A stretch of DNA of 64,000 nt from NCBI RefSeq assembly GCF_000189635.1, contig NW_002476188.1, forward strand, positions 620,001 to 684,000. Direction: 5' to 3'. The stretch is from Tetrahymena thermophila SB210. Lineage: Eukaryota; Ciliophora; Oligohymenophorea; Hymenostomatida; Tetrahymenidae. Within the stretch, counting starts at the first letter, position 1. Each line of letters begins with the position of its first letter. Shown piece by piece: positions 41,201 to 54,916 of the stretch. The position numbers and the translations under genes were made by a program. Below the pieces are notes generated by a model. That model saw only the letters and a program-made list of their open reading frames with translations. It was not told where the DNA came from and ran no database searches.

Positions 41201-44200
41201 TTCTTTATTCTTGTTTTCTGGACTCATAAAGCTATCTTTATTCTGTAATCCTCTTTCACCTTATTATAAAAAAAATTATTAGAAAATTTAAACTAATTAT
41301 CTATTAATTACTAAAATCAAACAACTGCAATTAAGAGCTCTGTCTTTAAGATAATTTATCTTTTTTAATCTCAGGTGACAAAGACATTTCAGTGTTAGAA
41401 CGATAATCACTCATTTTTCTTTACAATTTTAATTTATTAATTCCATGCAAAACCTTCTACTTGTAAATATTTTAAGCATTTTCTGTATTCATTGTATTTT
41501 CTTATTCTTAAATTTCTATAAGAGATTGGTTTTTTTTAACCATTTTACTATCCTGTATTTCAGCACCCTCCTCTTCTTCTTGAATGTTTTCAAGATTGTC
41601 TTTACTGAAAAAGTTATCTTGAGTGTAAGAAAACATAGTTTCTAAACCATATAGACCTATTTATTAATTTCCTTTTAAGAGTTCCTTTGCTTACTTAGCT
41701 GTGTATTCACTATTTTTCTTTTAAATAATATAATTTTATCTTACATCTCTTTTTTTAGTAAATACAACAAATATAGGTCAATTAAATTAAGAAAAGTTAA
41801 AAATATTTTAAATATAATTTATTAATTTATTATTATTTTTTACTTAGTTTTTTATATTTTCTATCTCAACTACATAGTAAAATTGCTGTTGCATTTAATT
41901 TGATGAGCAGTATACCTACTATCTAATTGTTATATTTGCACAATAAGAGTATATCTAATCTTATTTTTTATGTCTCTGCTTTGAAATTTCTATAGGTTAT
42001 TAAATCCATTTGTACTCTTAAGTTTTCTTCTTTGTATTTTCAAAACTTTCAAAAGTCTTTTTGTACATTTCAAGGTTTGGAAATAAATCATTCCAACTCA
42101 TATTATGCAAGAAAGAATTTTCGAAATTTTTATCTTCTTAATCCTATTCAAAATTAAGTTAAACAAAAATTTTCAAGAATTATAAATTTTACTTCACTTA
42201 TAAAAAATTTATTAAAAATATTAGATGAAGCTGATTCAAGAATGCCTTCGCTATTGAAAATTAAATATACTGAAGAATAATTTCTAACTATTTTAACAAA
42301 AGCAACAAGCCTCAAATCCTATGTGTAAGTCATATCAATATCAAAAAATATCTAAACAGGATCTGAATAATTATCTAAATTTTTCATTTGGAGCATATTA
42401 AGCTACCTAAAATTTTTTGATTTTCCTGTTAAAAAGAATTCTTTTATTAAAGAATCATGTATCTCAGAAACTGGAGATGGAATTAGCTTAGAAAGCAATT
42501 TCACATTTTATAGTTTTATCTAATCAATACTAAGTATTTGAGAGGCATTTTATGAAAAAGAATTAATCATAGCTTTGTTTTATCCAAAATCTACATAAAT
42601 TCGACATACCTTATCATTCTTGATATCAATATTATATTACTTGTTTACCCTAATAATTTAAATTAATGATAACAAATATGTTTTATTAGCTTTTAAAAAA
42701 TTAAAAAAATTAATGGCAATAAATAATTGTTTTAAATTATTTTATTTGATTAACACTGACTAAAAAAAAAATTTATTATGAGCATTAATCTTAAAAATTA
42801 TTTATTTTTAAAAATATTTAAATTAATATTAGCTGAAATGAATACTCGCTTATTCAATATTGGTTTTAATTTTTTGATAATTTTAAAATAGTACTAAATT
42901 AATTTGGTATTACTATTAAGAGTAATCATTTTATAAAAAAGCAAAAAAATATTATAAATATTTCTCCTTTAAACTCATAAAAATTAGTAAAAATAAGGGA
43001 GTTTAAAAGTTTATTGCACAATTTTAATAAGTAGAAATTTCATTTAAAAAATCAAAATGCAAATAAATTTGTTATTTTATTTAAAAAATACCTTATTTCT
43101 AATGGATCTTCTGCAAAAACTTATTTACTCCAGATGTAGGCACCGTATAAATCATTTTTAACTTCTGCTAAAAAGAAACAAACTAATCTAATAGTAGATA
43201 TACCCTTATCTTCTTTCCATAGATTTCTTATTCTGTTTTCTAATTAAGATATTTGATTAGTTATTGAATAAAGAGCTATCAAATAGCTTTCTTTTTATTA
43301 TTATAATTTATTATTAATTACTGCCTCATACAAAATTATTTTTTTTTATAATAATTATTTAATATTTTTTTTGATGTTTTCTTTTTCTTCTGTCATTTTG
43401 AATACTTTTTAAACATACAACTTTGTATCTTATTACTAAGAGCTTAAAGAATCTTGTAAGTGCTTCATATAATTAAATGTTATATTGTTCTTAATAGTTA
43501 ATGCATATGCTTTACAATAGCTATTTAATTTATCAACTTTTCTATTTTATTTTACTTCTAAAAATTCAAAAATCATTTATAAAGCCTTCGCTTCTTGGCC
43601 TAACTAACTGATTAAATCTATAAACTTCAATACAATTATTTATTGTTTGCCATTTTTATTATACTTGAGTTACTCAATAACATCGTTAGCTTCTTAAACT
43701 AAAAAGTTAATAAAAAAATTGTAAACAACTGAAATACTATATTTATCATTTATTTATTCTTCCTCCTTTTAAAACGAGATTACATTATCTTATTACTAAC
43801 AAAAGCATTCAAATAATTTACAATTATTCTTGTGATAAGATAGAAAACTTATTATCATCATTTTGTATTCTTAATTTTAAAGTAAATTTTTATACTCAGC
43901 TCCAAAAAACTAAATAAATTTAATTTTGTTGCTGATAGTATTTTCTATTTTCCCTTTTTTTTTGAATGCATCTAACATCCTTTTTACAATTAGCTGCTAT
44001 GGAATAGAGTAACAATATCTTATTACAAGTAAACATATTATCAAAAGAATTAAATTACTGCTTTTACTTCCTAATTTAATTAAACATGAAAATATGTAAA
44101 AAAAAATTAAAATACATAATTGCATTTGAACTTATATATTAAATAAAGTGTAAATAAATAAAATCTTTTTAAATTATTTAATTAAGTCTAAAAAATTTCT

Positions 44201-46133
44201 TTTTTAAAAAAATTGGGCTTTTTTATCATATATTTCTTAAGAAAGTCTATGGGGATTATTTATTTTAAAAACATTTCCTTAATATCATGAAAACATAAAA
44301 AAAGCAACACAAAAAAAAAATATTTTTTTTCTTTGTTTATTTCAGAAATTAAAGTTTTTGAATTATTTTTAGATGCTATAAAACAAAATTTAATAATATT
44401 TCCAAATTATAATAAATTTCTTATAAAAATTATTATAGAATATTGTGCATAAGGTATATTAAATAATTTGAACCTATGTAAATAGGTAAATAAATTATTA
44501 TTGCTTGTATAGCCTTCCAATTTTATAAAAATATAACCTTCATTTTTTTTGAAGTAACCAAATAAAATTCAAAAGATTAAATCAGAAAATTTAATGTAAA
44601 AAGTAAGAATGTTTTTGGTTCTAGTTTAATTAATGATTTAATAATAAGAAAGAAAAAAAAAACTAGTAATAATTATACCTAAAATAGTAGTTTTGACTGT
44701 TAGTAAATGTACTACTACAGATAGAAGAGAATATGCTAAAAAGACTACATTCGCTATATAGATACTTATGGTAGAATAAGTAAATTTATAAAATCCATTT
44801 ATTGATAATAAAACCAAATAAACTATTACAATCCCAAATTATATATCTTATACTGTTTAGAAATTTTAACTTTTAGGCGAATAGCTAAATATAAGAGTAG
44901 ATGTTTATTTGAGTATTAAACAAAGCGATTCTATAAATAAGGAACTACTATTTTTAATGATTCCTGTGTTTCCTACTACTGTTGACTCATTCAAAATGAA
45001 ATTAAATATCCAACTAACTATCATAACCATAATTAAATTAATTACTCCAATAATCTAAGCAGATATATACTGGTTCTTTAAAAAATCATTCTTTTGTGAT
45101 ATAAAAAATGATTAGATAAAGATAAGATTTTTAGATATTACTTTATATTGAATTGTAATAATTAAAAAAAATTATTTTTTGATTTTATTTGAAAAATCTA
45201 AAGTAAAAAGTGCTTATTTTATTTTGTTTTATTATTTTGTTAAAATCAAAAAAAATATGAATAAATTATGATCCTTACCTATGTATTAGATATATCTAAG
45301 CCTTCTTCATCTATAAAACTATCGAAAGAAGAAATACAGATTATTTACATTAATGGGATAAGCAAAATATTATTAAAAATCTAGTAAATTAAGCTAAGAT
45401 ATACTTATGTTGTTCTAATAAACTTATTTTCTTAGTCTATTAACTGTTTGCATTTAAATATTTCTACTGTAACACACACTAAGATACTTAGCATAAAGAT
45501 CAATATAAATATTTAAAGAGTCAATTGCTTTTTATAAAATTAGAGGCTCTAACTTTTTTGTTCATTTCCATTATCATTTGTTAAAATTACGTTTTATTTT
45601 TTCATTTACTATTAAGATGTATCTTTTTCAGAAAACCCAAATTAGCCTTTATTAAACTGCTGAAGATACATTTAATCGCTGCTTGAGACTTCTTTAATAA
45701 TTCTAATATTTTTGTGCTAAGATTTATGATCTTGTATCAGTTATTTCTATGATAAAATAAAATATTTACAATATGTGATTATCAACTTATTAATAATTTT
45801 AATGGAAAGTATTGATTCAAATTTTAAAACACTTCATTTATGTGATATAATTTGTTTTGAATTATAAATATTATAAGTAAAATTTTATACATATTCTTAG
45901 CCAACATAGAAGGTGGAAATCTAGTCAAATAAGTAGAATTAAGGATTTAGCATGTAATAAGGCAACTGGTAAAGTTTGTCAAAGGACAATTTTTTATCTT
46001 ATACTAAAATGAAAGATGTGTGAGAATTCATGAAAGAATAAGTAGACATCTAATTTATTGATATTATTGCAATAAAAATGCAGAAATAGTTAAATTTAGC
46101 TTAATTTATAATATATTTAAAGTAGTAAGATGG
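38223..46133 (-). CDS. Gene B: large multi-membrane PAS/TmcB-like protein, paralogue of A (at least 1952 aa)
   Basis: Twelve exons resolved: 46133-45891, 45746-45279, 45090-44679, 44070-43092, 42649-42193, 42143-41844, 41717-41312, 41259-40077, 39820-39730, 39664-39166, 39102-38651, 38591-38223. Phases agree throughout and the frame ends at TGA. Order matches A: N-terminal membrane helices (IFNNILLIPLMQIICISSF; IANVVFLAYSLLSVVVHLL), HKNNCKLFECFC, a TPR/TmcB-like helical region, a PAS-like region (SFSYNASQILSID, then KLIPSPV), LHNMSWNDLFP (A has LHNLSWYSLFP), a Q/N-rich linker, then membrane helices around an extracellular part and a final segment NYASDLLFKGIEDLCDSSW (A has KYASDILNRDIQQMIDSAW). 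All seven A introns are present at equivalent places, plus four extra. The first exon or exons with the start codon are not resolved; coding begins at or above 46133. Function unknown, probably a membrane sensor by layout. Confidence 0.82.
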
Positions 46134-47249
46134 CTATATAAGAGCATAAGATATCAAAGTTAGGAAATTTATTTTATTTTATTTTTTGTTTTCTTTGTGT
46201 TCCTTCTGGTTGTTTTTATCTTACCTATTCATTTTTGATTACTATTTAGTTATTTCTAACAATTATTTTTTTTAATATCTAACTAATTAATGATTTATGT
46301 TTAAAGATAGTAATTGTCTTAATAAAAATCATTCATGAATTTTACCAATAAATAAATAAATAATAATACTTACAATATATTAGATATATTTTGGTAACAC
46401 TTCAAATTAGAAGGACAAAATAAAATAAAAATCTCCATAAATATATAAGGAGTTATATCTATATTTATATCATTTAGGATTAAAATAAATAAATAATATA
46501 GATATAAATTTATAAATAACTTAAAAAAATAATTAAAATGACATTCTTTAATCAATTTATCTATCTTTAATATATTTATATTATTTTTAAAAAATTGTTT
46601 AATAATTTTTAAATTTATTGTTGTTTTGAAAGAATAGTTACAATTTTGATTTTGAGAAATTAAAAATAATTTTAAATTAGAGTTTTAGAAATCAATTTTA
46701 TTCAATAATAATTACGTGTTTAGAAATTATGATCTAAGTTATAAAGAAATCATTCATTAAAAATTATGATGTTTAAAAAAGCTAAATAAAAATAAATTCA
46801 ATAATTTTTTTAAATTTATTACATATTACTGTTAATAAATTATTATAAACTTTTATTCTGATTTTACTTCGTCTATTTATTTATATCATATGGTTCATTC
46901 AACACAATTGTTTTTTTAATGAATAAAAATGCCAAAGTTTAAAAAATTTTAGTTTTTTAATTTTAATTTTTTTGAGTTTTAACAATTTAATTTTAAAAAG
47001 GAATTATGAAAATAATTTAAATTATTTTTTTTATTTTAGATTATTTAAATGTAAATGTTGATATTATTTAGTTGTTAATTATTAAAAGTATTTATTTTTT
47101 TGAGTTTATTTATAAAATAATCTATTTGGAATACTCAATAATTAAAATAGTAGAATAAAAATATTTAAATTTTTTTAACAGTATTTAAACTTTAAAAAGC
47201 AAATCTGTTTTTATGAATTAGGTAAAGTTTAAATTAATAAATAAATAAC
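46134..47249. other. A/T-rich spacer above gene B, possibly holding its 5' exon
   Basis: About 1.1 kb. A short GTAAG donor sits at 46224, just after an ATG at 46232, and could belong to a tiny first exon of B, but its phase does not fit the exon starting at 46133. Otherwise nothing recognisable. Confidence 0.45.
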
Positions 47250-50200
47250 TCAAAAATATTCATAAATCATAGGATATTAATAGTTTTTAACATGCTCTCT
47301 TTGATTATATATATATTATAACAATTTTTCCTCACTATTAAAAAAGCTAATTACAATCTTTGAGTTTATGTAGATATTACTATGGTCTGAAAATTCTTCT
47401 AATGATTAAGTTTCATTTTAAATTAATACAAGCAACTCTAATTCTAGATTTATTAATAATTAGCTAAGATCTTACATCAAATTTCTATTTGAAAATGTCA
47501 ATTGTTAATCAGTAATAAAGATTAAAAAATTAAAATGTTATTTAATTTATTTTTGCTATTATTGAGGAGTGGTTATTTTATTATACTTTTTTTATGATAC
47601 ATATAATGTTATTTTTTTATTTGTATCAAGTATAAATTATTTTAAAGCAGCTTAAATACCTAAGTGAAAGATTAACTCTGGATTTTCAACTTGCTTAAAA
47701 TCATTTTAATTTTAAAAAAGACTTTTTCTTAAATAATCATTTTATATATTTGAATACTTACAAAAATATTTATTTTATGGTATTTTACATAAACCAGAAG
47801 TATTTTGGTTTTTTTCTTAGTTTTTCTTATCTAAGGCCTCATCCACATATTAGCTTTGACTAAGAATTTAAAATTTTTAGCTCAGAGATTAATAATTGTT
47901 CAAATTATTTGAGTTTAATATTGTTTTATCAATTTCATATTTTGTTTCTTCATTTTTATTCAAATGACTGGCAATATTTCTATTAATTTAAGTATGAAAT
48001 AATGGAAAAAATTCATCATGTTCTTGATCAAAATTTTCTGAATAAATATCTTCACACTCTTATGACTTTAGCTAAGTGGAATTAAACTGCTCTTGTTCTT
48101 AGTTAATTAGTCCTACTTCTTAATTTTTTTATTCACTTGGATTAGTTACATTTGTTGTAGTAAAATTATCTATCTATTTATTCTAAAGAATTGACTTTTT
48201 CTAAACGGTCTATTCGTTTTACATAGGGATCAATATATTTTATTTTTTTTCAGTTATCTCAATATCTGATTTAAAAATAGAATTTTACCCATCTAACATC
48301 AAGTTTTTTTAAGAAAAAATATGTGATAGACTGGGTTATTATAATGAAAAATTTTATTTTTAAGCATTCGGCTATTATATTAAGTCGCGTAAACTGTTAT
48401 TAATCAACTTATTATTAGAATCTTATTAAGTAATATAGAGTGATTTTTAAAAATAATTTTAAGAATAAATAGATTTGCTAATTTCTTATTTTTCTAATTA
48501 TCTTAATTTAGATTATTTTTATTAATTATGATTTAAATTTGAAATATCAAAAGACTATTCTCTTTGAAGCTAAAATGATTTCTTGTAAGGAGTATTTTAA
48601 ACTTTAACTACATCAATAATTTAAATTTAATTAATTTAAGAATTCTCTTGATTTACTTACTATTTCTTGAATTTAGATGTCTAATATATACTAGCTGTTC
48701 TTTTTATGCTGTTTCTATCATATTAAATAGATAAGCTCTTCAGAATTGGTTATTATTTTTATATTACACTTTGAACTAAAATGTTTTTGTAAATGACATC
48801 AAAAAGCCTAGGATTGCTTTTATAAATCTTAACATTTGTAGCAGAAATAAGTTATTTAAAAGTTTTCTCTTGAAAACAATACTAAACTACACCAAATCTA
48901 TCATCTTGTTTATAAAGAATGTCATTAGTCAAGTCACTTAATAGTCCAAAAGCTTTTTTATTAAAATATTAATCTTTACACGCTACTACAATATAGGCAC
49001 CAATATTGCTGTGAATAACAGTATCGTATTTATTTTTGAAGTATTCAAATTCAATACTAAATAGTTTGTTCTTCAAAAATATATTATGCAAAGATTATAT
49101 TACCTGCTTTTTTAAATGAGGTAAGTAGTATTTACAGTTTTCTAGTGAATTATTGAGGATTAAGGCAGCATTATAGTAATCCTTATGCTTAATTAAATAC
49201 TGTGCCATATAAATGGAATAATATTAAAAGTATATATCTGAACTAAATTCATACCTAGCTATCTTCTAAGAGTCATTTTATTTTCTCACTTAATAAAAGG
49301 TGAAACATTTTAATTATTCACTCATTTGTTATTATTTATTGCTTTGACCAATTAAATGTTTAATGTAATCTTTGTAATCATCCAAATTTTACATTTTAGA
49401 AATTTTTATAATATTTTTATTTTGTTCTGAAAATGATTTCCATCTATATGAATTGAATTACTTCAAGTCTTATTCACTTTAATAGCAATTTTTCGATTCT
49501 TGTGATAAAATACTGTTTAAAAAATTCCCATCTTACAATTCAGAAGTCAAATAAAATTATGTTTTTTTTATTCTACTTTTTCTTCTCTTTAAAGGATTAA
49601 ATAAATTTTAATCATCTTAAATAGAAGTTCCATCACCTTTTTCTCTATTACTAAAATCCATAAGATTATTTATAAACTAGTTAGTTTAGCTGTCTATGTT
49701 TTAAGTTTTATTTTTTATGTTTTTTATGTAAAGATATTTTAATTTTTCTAGAATTATTTTGGCTTCACCAAATTAACTTTAATTAAAATAACCTGTTATT
49801 ATACTGCAGTAATTATACATTTGTCTTTTGTTAGAATGAGGTAGATAAATTTAACTTATGCTTGTATTTTAAAGAGACACTTCAGAAAATATTTCTAATA
49901 AACCATTTTGCTAGCTTTTTACAATGAAAGAATTAAAAGCCTTTAAAAAATTTAGATTCCTGTTAAAAAGATTCCAATAAAGTTGATCCTTATCAGAATT
50001 ATTTTGATTTTATATTAAATCTCCTTAAAAAATATTATTTTAAAAAATGGTTGTCCTTATTTTTTGAAATTATTTGTTAATCTATTAGCTATCTTTTAAA
50101 CTGTTTTATGCCATAGATCTCCTTAAAATAGAAGCACCTAATTCAATTCTTTTCATGAATTACTTTCCTATAGAATCAGAAGAGTATAAGCCTAATTCAT

Positions 50201-52395
50201 ATTTAGCATAAACAATTGAATTTTAAAAATTTTCTAATGCTTCTTAATATCTAGAGCAATTATAGTGAATAACTCCAATGTTGTTATAGCAAACGCCTAA
50301 TGCTCTGTAATTCTTAATTCTTAGGAAATTTTATATTTATTAATTTAAATTAAGTAATGAGGTGCTTTCATTTTAACTAAATATATTCTGAGTTGTAAAT
50401 TTTAATACGATAAATAAGTTTTAAAAACTCTCTAATAAAACTAGGCTATCACTTGAGAAGCAAATTTGTTTGAAATTTTCTATGAAATTCTCATCTATTT
50501 TTATTTCATTCACATATTCTGCAAAGTTCTCTTGAAAGGAAATATTTTAGTTATTAGAATCATTTTGCAAAAATCTCTAGCTTAAATTAGCTTATGTTTA
50601 ATTTTCAGAAGTTTAGCTCTATTCATAGATCTCTTTGATTAAATTAGTTAAATATACTATAGGTTGTAAAATATTTCTACCAAAGATTAAAGAAAAATAC
50701 ATTTAAAATGATAGTAAAGCAAGAAATAGTACAAATCCACAACTAAAAAATAATATATTGTAACGTTTTATTTCATTTTTTAAGTTTGAAGAGTATTAAA
50801 CCATTTTTTCATTACTCACAACATTTAAAATTGTAAAAGTATTTATATTCTAATATTTTTTCAAAGGATTTAAAGATTTTAATACTTCAAAGCTAGGAAC
50901 TTTGTCTATTACTGTTACTACGTTTTTTATAAAAGAGTACTTTGTTCTATTTTTACAAATATATTCAAAACTTTCAATATATTATGTATCAAAACCTATT
51001 AAATCAACTGAATTACTATTATTTAATAAAATTGAAGATGTATAGGTTGTGTTGCTTATCTATGTTTGGTTTTATAATTTGTCTTAAATATTTTAGACCC
51101 AAAAATTTTAAATTGACTCTAAAGTAAAATTTTATTAAGTTTTGATTTAGTCATATAAAATATTATAATTTCTTGAATCTAATATTATTGAAAACTTTGC
51201 TGTTTTATTAAAATTTGTAAAGGTTGATTGAATTTATGTTAAATTAACCATATAGCAAAGCATTGAATACCTTTTTGAATTAGAATTTGGATCTTTTGAC
51301 TCATATTTTAATCTTCTTTAGCAAATCCTATTATATATAAATGATTTTCCATTATATTTAAAAATTTGAGGGGGAAAAATGACACTGCTAGAACTTTACA
51401 TTGTGGACTCATAATAATCGCTTTATTTAATATCAAATTAAGAACTTAAATTACTTTAAATATCAAATAGACTTAAAAAGGTAGAATTATCTATAATCCT
51501 ATTAGTTAAATAAAGCATTCCATCATAATCATGCATGATATACATGCTACTAACTTGTAAATAATTATTAACATTTTATATATTTTCCAACATCATAGGT
51601 CTCCAAATCGAATCTACTCTTCTTGCACTTAATAATTATTAAATCTCTTAATCTTATAATTAAAATAACTATTCAGCATTTTTTTAAGACCTTATATATA
51701 TATAATAGAAAATATTAATTTATTTTCATTTTAATAAATATTTGTAATATTTATGCCCAAATTAAATAAATATATATATTATGAATGAATCTGCTTTTAA
51801 TCTGGTTATATTTTTAAATGATAATTCAAAGAATTATGTTCAAATGATCAAAAATTAATTCTGTTTAATTAAATTATGAAAGTATTAAATTGCTTTTTAT
51901 AAAGTAGAATTATTTAAAATAGAAACCATTTGTATTTTACCAATAACTTTCTAAAATTGGAGTTTTTGCCATATTCTACATGATAGAATTATAATTGAGT
52001 GAAGCTATTTCATAATTTTATATAGATAAAATATGATTTTAGTTTAATTCTATTTCATTTAGAAGTAATTTTCCTAAAAACTCATTGTCTACATAAATAT
52101 TCAAAATTATACTTTGAAGTTATCTATTTATCTAGAAAACAACAGCAACATTCTACTACTTTATATTCCTGATTTGATCAAGGTACAATTTATCACTAAA
52201 GTCATATACTAAATTAATAAAAATAATTTGTTGATACCAAATGATTAAACATGATAGTAGACTTATGGTAATGGATGGTATAATTAAAGTCAAAACTATA
52301 AGCACCAGAGTCTTATTTCTGAGATAGTAATTAAATATGAAAAAACTGTGGCTGGTTTTCTTTTAATCAACATTTTTATTAAGTTATACCTCCAT
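47250..52395 (-). CDS. P2: signal-anchor / Cache-like / TM / TPR-like / VWA-like protein (1631 aa)
   Basis: Two exons, 52395-51941 and 51690-47250, phases 455 and 4441, giving 1632 codons. ATG is followed by a signal anchor at residues about 30-53 (NKTLVLIVLTLIIPSITISLL). The extracellular part has YIMHDYDGMLY and ICQRRLKYESKDPNS with Cys. The second membrane helix is near residue 470 (ILFFSCGFVLFLALLSF). A TPR-like box lies near residue 615 (ALGVCYNNIGVIHYNCSRYQ, then EALENF). A helical segment (LIKHKDYYNAALIL, YYLPHLKKQ) leads into a VWA-like domain from about residue 1040: IGAYIVVACKDQ, then DLTNDILYKQDDRFGVVQYC. The late strand is FLIFITDQQL and the protein ends LLQYIYNQREHVKNYQYPMI. The MIDAS motif DxSxS is missing. 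The intron splits Trp exactly as in P0, P1 and P3. Confidence 0.87.
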
Positions 52396-52856
52396 TTTAT
52401 AATTTATGACTGCTATTCAATTTATTATTTATATATATAAATATATTATTATCTACTTTGTTTATATTTACTTATCAATTTTAATTGACTTAAATTTATT
52501 GAATTTCAAACCAATCAAATCATTTAGTTTCTTTTAAAAATTTTTATTTATGTTTTGTATGTTATATGAAGAAGAATAATCTTTAACTTAATTAAATATA
52601 ATAAAATTTATTTAATATTTATTACTAAAAATTTTTTGTAGATAAATTTTTATAATTATTCAAATTTATGCTAATTAATAATAATTAATTTAATAAAAAA
52701 AATTAGCAGGATACTCTATTTATTTTATTGATAATTAAATATTTAAAATACATCTAAATGAAGCATCAAATAAAATACTTTAAAATATATATTTATTACT
52801 GATCCCTCTCTCTGGAAAGAAAAAATTTTACTCATTTTATATATTAATATCATACT
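52396..52856. other. Short A/T-rich spacer between P2 and the LRR gene
   Basis: About 460 bases between the P2 start and the LRR gene stop; expected to hold the P2 promoter. Nothing else seen. Confidence 0.6.
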
Positions 52857-54916
52857 TCACATAAGCTATTAATTTTAATTTATTTGTTTTAAATATAAGA
52901 CAATTGTGAAGTTCTTATTATCAGAAGCATTGAATAGCTCTTACAAGCCTTAGTGTCTTAAAAATTATGTTTTTGATTCTTATTGAAGGGCTTTTATTAG
53001 TATTCTAAAATCTTTTATTAATTTAGTAAATTTATTAATTTCTAAAAATCAATTAATGTTTCTTACCTTATGTCAACACAAAGATTGACCAATCTTTTGC
53101 ACTAGATGATTTCTTTACAAATAAGTACTTTATCTTCGAAATTAAGTTAATTAAAGCTTTTAAATTTATGATAATATAAGTATAATATAATTATGATATG
53201 AATTGATTACAAAAGTAAAAGAGTAAGATCTTTCAAATGTTCGATTTGACTCAAGGTATCTTTGAGTTGATTTGAAAAATTAGAATTTAATCCATTTTCC
53301 CTATTTTTAAAAATTTTTAAATTAATTTTTCATAAAAAAATAAAATTTTCTCTTAAATTTATTTTCTAATAAGAAACAAGATGAATTATTAAAATGTATT
53401 AGTTGTTTCTTAATTTATTTAATTTAACTCTAGACAGAATAAATAAAAAATTTTTACTGCAGATAGAGGTTTAGTTTGGTCAAGTTTACACACTTTGAGA
53501 TATTTAGTAAGAGATAACTAAACATTATAGGATCTAATCTAGTGTTTCTTTATAATAAGTTATATAAATTTTGAATTTAATATATTTTACCCAAGTTGCA
53601 AGTTGAGCACAGTTAATTTTTGCATAGATTGAATTATATTTGGTATTTAATTTATGTAGTTATTTAAGTTAATCTGTCTAATAAAAAAAAAATTGAAAAT
53701 ATCTTCAAAAAATTAAATCTAATCTATCTACATTAAGCCTAAACAGAATTATGTCAGCTGCTTACAATCCTTAAGACTATTAAATATACTTAAGATGGTT
53801 TGATTTGTTACTCTATTTAACTAACTATATATAATACATTAGTGTGTGTTTAAACAATTAAATTATTACTTGAACGTTAATGTTAAACTTTTTAAATATA
53901 CGAGCTTAGAAAATAAAATGTTCTCATTGTTACCAATCTTTTCATAACTATTTTAACTATTAACATATTGTCATAAAATATAATAATTTAATACTTATTA
54001 ACTTTATTTACCCTAGATTTAGATTTAAAATCTCTAATTAATATAACTCTGTTACCGTCTAAAGTAATTAATCAAATTAATTAATTTTGTTTGAGCTATT
54101 CAATAAAAATTAATTAAATAAAATTTTTTTTGTTTGCAAAATAAATTCAAAAAACTAATTAATTAAATTTATTAAAAACATATTCTTTATTTAATAAATA
54201 GTATTTTTAAAAATAATCTTGGCTTAAAAATATTTACCTAACATTTATACTTAGCTCTTTAATACTCTTAAGTTCTTTTAAATGTTGTGATATGATGATT
54301 AATTTTTGATTTGTAATAGAGCAATAACTATTTAAATAAAATATAAATAAATAAGTTAAAATTTAATTAATTTCAATTTAACCTGAAATCCAATATTAAA
54401 GTGCTTAAATTTGTGTAGTTGTTTAATTTATTTAATAAGACATCAAGCTAATCGTTATTCAAAATTAAATACTTAATTTCTTGTGATCCTAATTATCTAA
54501 AAATATTTGAAAGATTTTTTTATACATTTAAATAAATTACTTATTGCCTTAATTTATTTTTTTAACAAATTTATAATATTCTTAATCTATCTATTTTAAA
54601 TAAAAAATTTCTAATCTTTATATTTTCTTTTATAAATTACAGTATCAACTAAATCAAACTCAAGATTAGTGAAAATCTTTAAAAGCTATTCTTCACAGTG
54701 TTCTTACTCTTGCATAATTATGATATCATAGTTAGCTTTATTTGAGTTATATTATGAAATCAAAACTTATAAAGTTTATTTAAATTAGTTTGAATATTAT
54801 TCATATGTTTTTTAACAGATTTTCTGGATATTCAAAATAATTCTTTATTAAGTTATTTAATTTAAAGCTGAAAGCGAAAACGATTGATATCCATATCCTA
54901 TCAACTTAACATCCAT
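52857..54916 (-). CDS. LRR protein, one repeat per exon, with kinase-like N-terminal remnant (408 aa)
   Basis: Ten exons: 54916-54541, 54488-54383, 54327-54238, 53947-53870, 53812-53732, 53677-53591, 53538-53458, 53300-53211, 53156-53067, 53004-52857; 409 codons with all phases consistent. Exons 2-9 are 78-106 bases and each encodes one leucine-rich repeat ending in an LxLxx strand, for example LNISKCVNLTKLNLYL, SMQKLTVLNLQL, IEHLKDLTLLL, IIQCKRLVNLCVDI. The introns between repeats are all phase 2; only the first is phase 1. Exon 1 begins LIGYGYQSFSLSALN, resembling a protein-kinase glycine loop, and later IIIMQEQE resembles a hinge, but no VAIK lysine or catalytic loop is present, so kinase activity is unlikely. 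Ciliates carry many kinase-LRR genes; this looks like a shortened, degenerate member. The intron at 54237-53948 (290 bases) is unusually long for this gene. Confidence 0.8.

Noticed and set aside
46370-46555. Minus-strand frame of 61 codons
   Set aside because: A/T-rich spacer composition, no continuation or similarity.
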